From positions 13,684,286-13,748,285 of the forward strand of contig NC_051100.1 of the NCBI RefSeq assembly GCF_901709675.1: 64,000 nt of DNA, given 5' to 3'. Source of the DNA: Syngnathus acus (Eukaryota; Chordata; Actinopteri; Syngnathiformes; Syngnathidae). Positions 59,901 through 64,000 of this stretch are shown piece by piece (positions within the stretch are counted from its first letter, which is position 1; each line of letters starts with the position of its first letter). The notes under the pieces were generated by a model. It had not been told where the DNA came from, did no database searches, and worked only from the letters and a program-made list of their open reading frames with translations. Position numbers and translations under genes: made by a program.

Positions 59901-62900
59901 TGCACCCGCAGCCGCGAAGCTCCTCCTCCAGCCGCAGCCTCTGCTCCCACTGAAGCTCTGCCTCTTCCTGCAGTTGCCGCACCTGAGGGTGATGCACGGC
60001 TTTAACTTTGAGAGTCCAGAGTGTCCTGTTCTCGCCTTGACCTCCTGCTCTTGCCGCCACTCTCACAGACGCACGCTCAGCTCTGCGTTAGCGGCACTCA
60101 GTTGGGCGTTCCTGCCGCTCAGACTGATGGCTTCCTGTTAGTACACCGCCGTCTGACAGGCAGCCCCCCCGAGTCAGCCGTCCTGGTGTGTCACATGTCA
60201 TTGTGGCATGTTCTCACCTCCTGGCGTAGCCTCTCCACTTCCTGTCTGCTGCTCTCACCATGCTGCTCAAGCTCCTCCAACTTGCTCCTGGAACAACCCA
60301 GGCCAAGAGCCCATTAGCAGAGAAACAAGCAAATCAAAGACAACGTGTGACGGGTCAGCTGTCACTGGCCTCTTGTTGGTGACCTCATCATTCAGCTTGT
60401 CAATTTCCTGCCGCAGGAGGCAGAGATGCTCCTGCAGGGCGGCATTGTCGGACTGCGCTTCATCCAGATGGTTCCTGCAGGCAGCCAGGCAAGCACACCT
60501 TTGTGAACAGACGTAAAACGCAGCTGCCCGTGCCGGTGATTGGATTTGTGATGATGGTCTTAGGTGCATGGTGGGACGGGATTGGCGTGATCACATGATC
60601 ATAGATGTCTGTGGGAGCGTTGTCATGCTCCACAAACCTCGGAGGAGCTTTGCGCTCCCGCTCCAAGAGTAGTGGGACCACAAGTTGTCAATTCATCTTG
60701 TGCTTGTCCGAGTCTTTGACATGTTTGGCGTCAGGTTTCTTCCATCTCAATCTGAGCCGTGAGCCACGAGCTGGTTCACCAGGGTCATGTGGCCGTGCCT
60801 CTCCAAGCTCAAGCGGACCAGCTCCTTCTTTCCCAGCTCCAGGCTCCCGCTTCAGAGCGTTCAGAGGAACTCCACGCAGCGCGAGCCGGCCTGCTAGGCT
60901 GTTGGAGCGCTTTCTCCAGCTGAACCTGCAGGCCTGTGCCTCCTGCTGCAGGGGGCTCGCCTCCTCCCTTGGGAGCTGCTCCTCCTCCAGCCTCTTCTTT
61001 TATTCCTGGAGCTGTTTCTGCTCCTCCAGCCTTCTCTTCCTCAGCTGAATAGGTTTTCCCTCCTCCATCTGCTTTGCCTCCCCCGTTCCATCCACGTCTT
61101 TTGACGGGAGAGCAGCTGGTGCAACAGGCGGTGGGCGCTGACTTTTGCTGTGATGCAGCTTCATCGGCACAAGCTTCAGCGCCAACTCCCTGCTCACAAT
61201 GCCACAAGGCAGTGACCTTCGCCCAAAACAGGAAGGCCCCAAAACAAAGACAGCAAAGCAAGCAAGCAAAAAACGAAACCCAAACGAGCAAGACACAGAA
61301 ATGGCAAGAACTAAACGCACAATCCAAAAGCGACAACATAGAAAAAGACAGCAAAACGATGACATCACCGCCCACCTGACCATCATGACTTCTTGGTCCA
61401 TCTTGAGGTTAAGCTCTGCCTCCAGCTGGTCCTTCTCAGCGTTCAGCCTCTGGACCAGGTTTCTGATCTCTCTGGCAAAGTTCTGCTCCGAGTCAGCTCG
61501 CTGCCGTTGCATCCTGAGAAGCCGCCCGAAGTCACCTCCGAGAATGCTGCGGCCGCTGCCAGTCTCGCTCACCTACGCTCTTGCTCGAAAGACCGCACGC
61601 TGTGCTGGAGCTGATTGTGAACTTTGTCCAACGCCTCCTTCAGAATCGTGACCTGATGCCCCGCCTTTGCCTTCTGATCCTCAAGCTCGCTGATCTCCAG
61701 CTGGAAGGTCATAAGGCAGGACATGACATCATACAATGTAGCTGGCAGGTGAGGCGTCCCAGGGCAGGTGAGCACTTCACCTTGAAGGCCTGAGCGATGT
61801 CTTTGCGTTCCACTTCCATGCTCTGCCTCATCCTGTCCAGACTGCGCTCGTAGTAGTTGACCTGAGGACAGGTGGAGAGGAAGAGCGGTCGACGCGAAGT
61901 TCCAGCGTGAATACACCCCGGTCGTTTGTCCACCTGTGTCTCCATCTGGATGTTGAGCTGCTGGATCTCCAGCTTGTGTTTGCTCTTCAGCTTCTCCACC
62001 GCAAATTCCGTCTCGATGCTGACGGCCGCCGCTGTCGATCAAGTCGCCAAAGGTCAAGCGCCATATACGGGATGGCGGTGCTGAATTTGGCTTTCCACAC
62101 ATGCAACTACAAAGGACAGATTGGCTCTTGGAGGAGAACATGGGGAGAACTCACTTGTGTCATCCGGGTGGACTGTGGCACAACGAGGAGGAGATGAGCG
62201 GCGCTTCATGTCAAGATGGTCTGGAAAGGACAAAAGGCCCGAAAGCTGTTCATCAGACTTGGTCCTCAACACGAGCCACACCAGAGTCTCTGCAGCCGGG
62301 ACGCTCACTCACTGGTGCCAAAGTGTGTGCATGCAGGAATTGAATGCCACACAAGTTGGGGTGGCCAACATGACAAAATAATGAAGGTGCTTTGATTGTC
62401 CGCTTCAAATTGTGGACTAAAACCAGCCCCTGAGAATCTGGACCCCCAAGCGATGGGTTTCAATGGTTCTTTGTCTTTATCCTGTGGTGTTGAAGCGACG
62501 ACCAAACTAACAAGCTCTTGTTTGTCTACCTCGCTCTCATCCAACAAAGTCGTTCAGTCAGTGGCCAGTGGCTAAGTACATCCACATCCAGGTGTAGCCA
62601 TTCTCAGCTGACAGAAAATCACCCAGTTGTCCCCCATGTCTACACCTTGATTCAGGCATACAGACAGGAAGTGACCTCACCAGAGTCGGACTCGCCACTG
62701 CTCGATGGAGCTTCAGAGCGGCCCACCTTCATCCACTTTCTGCGGCTCTTCTCATGACTCTTATGCGACTCCAACTCGGAGCTCAGCTCGTCGTTTTGGT
62801 CCCGCAGCTCCTGAAGGCAGGTCCAAAAAAGACTGGCATCAGCGCGGGTGCGCTGGTCGCACGGCAGGGAATAAATTAAAGCCTCACTCTGCAGCGGCGC

Positions 62901-63799
62901 TCACAGTCTTCCAGAAGTCTGTCCTGTCTGTCTTCAGGGTCCGAGCTGCTCGACTGCCAATCAAAGGGAGAGCAGATGAGAGCTCCTCCTCATGCATCTT
63001 TGATGAGCAGTCACCCGACACGTCGTGTACGGGAGGAACAAATGAGAGCATCTCGCCCTTCCCGATTTGAAGCGGCAGCGGCGGCACCGCACGCTCAGGT
63101 GCCAAAGGTGCCAAATGTTTTTGCGGCGCTTGCATCACCTTGAGCTGCAGCAGCTGCTTTAAGTCGGCGCACAGATGCCGGGCGCAGTTTTCCGCCTCAC
63201 TCAACCTGCGCGTCACATCCGCAACCTCCTCCTCCAAGTGAGCCTTCTCCTGAACCAAAACATCACAACAACAATCATCGCCTTCCAGGCAACGAGGGAC
63301 CCAAACACGCTCAACAAGAGCGCCAGCGCTCAGCCCAACCTCCCTTTTTTTCTTACCAACGTATGACACAGTCAAGTCACGAAAATGACAAACTAAAGAC
63401 AGAGGAACAATGCTTTGAGAAAGTGCAAATAAGCAAAATGTCTAACACGTCAGGTGTTGGTGTGCCTTTAAGGGGCATTGCGTAATAAAGCCCAGCTGCC
63501 ACGCCTTTGTTTCAGTGTGCGCGTCATGGCATGCGAGTATTGTCAATAAGTTACCGGTGCGCATAGTTGCTGGGACACCAGTGTGGGTGTAAAATGAGAT
63601 GGGCGGGGCCAATGACCGACGCACCTGCGCGGCAGCGGCCAGCTCCTCCCTTTGCTCCGCCTCCCGCACCCCGAACACAATCAGTTGCTCTCGCAGTTCT
63701 TGCCGTTCCTGTTCCAGCTGCTGCACAGCGGCATCGTTCTCCTGCTCCGCTTGGCTGCGCTGTTCCGCCAGGCGCTCCCGGAAGTCCCGCTCCAGCTCT
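56906..63799 (-). CDS. ninl: Ninein-like protein (NLP), C-terminal part; gene continues past the right edge
   Basis: Ninein-like protein is a centrosomal coiled-coil protein that recruits gamma-tubulin and anchors microtubules. Exons seen (5' to 3'): 63625-63799, 63139-63249, 62888-62953, 62681-62810, 62155-62220, 61934-62031, 61781-61861, 61573-61700, 61381-61513, then a gap, 60370-60474, 60218-60287, 60075-60134, 59899-59982, 58268-58336, 58123-58209, 57976-58053, 57818-57901, 57590-57754, 57406-57519, 56906-57097. Nearly all are heptad coiled coil. The end, LYLENSQL...LEEKVGALNRLLGD, matches NINL from memory, and gene order supports NINL over NIN. The N-terminal EF-hand part is outside the window. 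Phases require another exon of length 3n+2 in the gap, where only a frame-scrambled coding-like region is seen. The 60370 exon appears to use a GC donor. The donor of the 63139 exon could instead lie further downstream. Confidence 0.88.
58736..59627 (+). mobile_element. hAT element, 892 bp, sister of 16648-19332, in a ninl intron
   Basis: Ends CAGAGGTCCCCAACC / CAGTGGTCCCCAACC are inverted, with perfect 8-bp duplication GTCTACAT (58728-58735, 59628-59635). It carries the same transposase N-terminal fragment (59000-59206, frame shifted by one extra G). It lacks the three insertions found in its sister and so preserves their empty sites. Confidence 0.93.
60610..61190 (-). pseudogene. ninl: Frame-scrambled coding-like region within ninl
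   Basis: On the minus strand, Glu/Gln/Leu/Lys-rich coiled-coil-like phrases appear in different frames: QLRKRRLEEQKQLQE then a stop (about 61000), VQLEKALQQ (about 60930), ELVRLSLERHGHMTLVNQL (about 60800), QIEMEET then a stop (about 60740). An AG|gtttgt donor after ERERKAPP (about 60642) would end in the phase the next exon needs. This may be the missing exon, either decayed in this genome or damaged by sequence errors. Confidence 0.4.
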
Positions 63800-64000
63800 C
63801 TGCCAATCACAGAGCAGCGTCAAGCCAAACTACGGCTAGGCAGGGGGGTTATTTTTGCCATCTGCCTTTTTGTTTGTTTCTTTTCTGTCTGCGGCAAAAA
63901 TGTGGCCAGTGCCAAACGCTAGCTTTACACAGACACCCTCTCGAGTTGTCGGCCATGAGTGGGCTCAGAAAGTGCAATGGGCAAAAGCATCTGTCCTAAT
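63800..64000 (-). other. ninl: ninl intron at the window edge
   Basis: Sequence 5' of the first visible ninl exon. No further exon recognised. Confidence 0.6.

Overview
The window is vertebrate nuclear DNA and most likely comes from a compact percomorph-type teleost. The genes have many small exons with GT/AG introns, often under 150 bp. Sequence between genes, and many introns, are packed with fish-style repeats: hAT elements with 8-bp target-site duplications (TSDs), tRNA-derived SINEs, L2/Rex-type LINE tails, a Ty3/Gypsy pol, solo LTRs and long (CA)n tracts. No prokaryotic feature, CRISPR array or rRNA was seen.

Layout. 1-8.4 kb is a transposon graveyard: a broken Gypsy pol on the minus strand holding a LINE tail and nested hAT elements, a hAT with transposase remains, and a 1.24-kb solo LTR. 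8.9-9.3 kb holds two possible minus-strand exons of an unrecognised gene. 9.9-10.2 kb has tandem tRNA-like repeats and a 15-bp minisatellite. 12.6-15.5 kb is pcgf5 (+) behind a CpG-rich promoter. 15.6-21.6 kb is repeats, including a hAT that carries three later insertions. 21.8-35.8 kb is a complete arfgef3 (+); I count 42 coding exons that sum to exactly 2089 codons. 36.4-42.5 kb is nearly solid transposon. 42.5-43.1 kb holds the last three exons of cox20 (+). 45.7-51.5 kb is abhd12 (-), with a duplicated terminal exon. 52.4-56.5 kb is gins1 (+). 56.9-63.8 kb is the 3' part of ninl (-), which runs off the right edge.

The order abhd12(-), gins1(+), ninl(-) is, from memory, that of human 20p11.21. 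abhd12 and gins1 are head to head; gins1 and ninl are tail to tail. Products act in separate processes: Polycomb PRC1 (Pcgf5), Arf-GEF-like secretory control (Arfgef3), complex IV assembly (Cox20), lysophospholipid hydrolysis (Abhd12), CMG helicase (Gins1) and centrosome organisation (Ninl). There is no operon-like system.

The most informative part is the transposon archaeology. At least twelve hAT insertions have perfect 8-bp TSDs, and several land in other transposons whose second copy in this same window preserves the empty site. Gene-level oddities are the abhd12 duplicated last exon, a probable GC-AG intron and a scrambled exon region in ninl, a cox20 whose first exon cannot be found, and an arfgef3 splice acceptor beside a (TTGA)n/(TCAA)n palindrome. 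I found no clearly new biological system.
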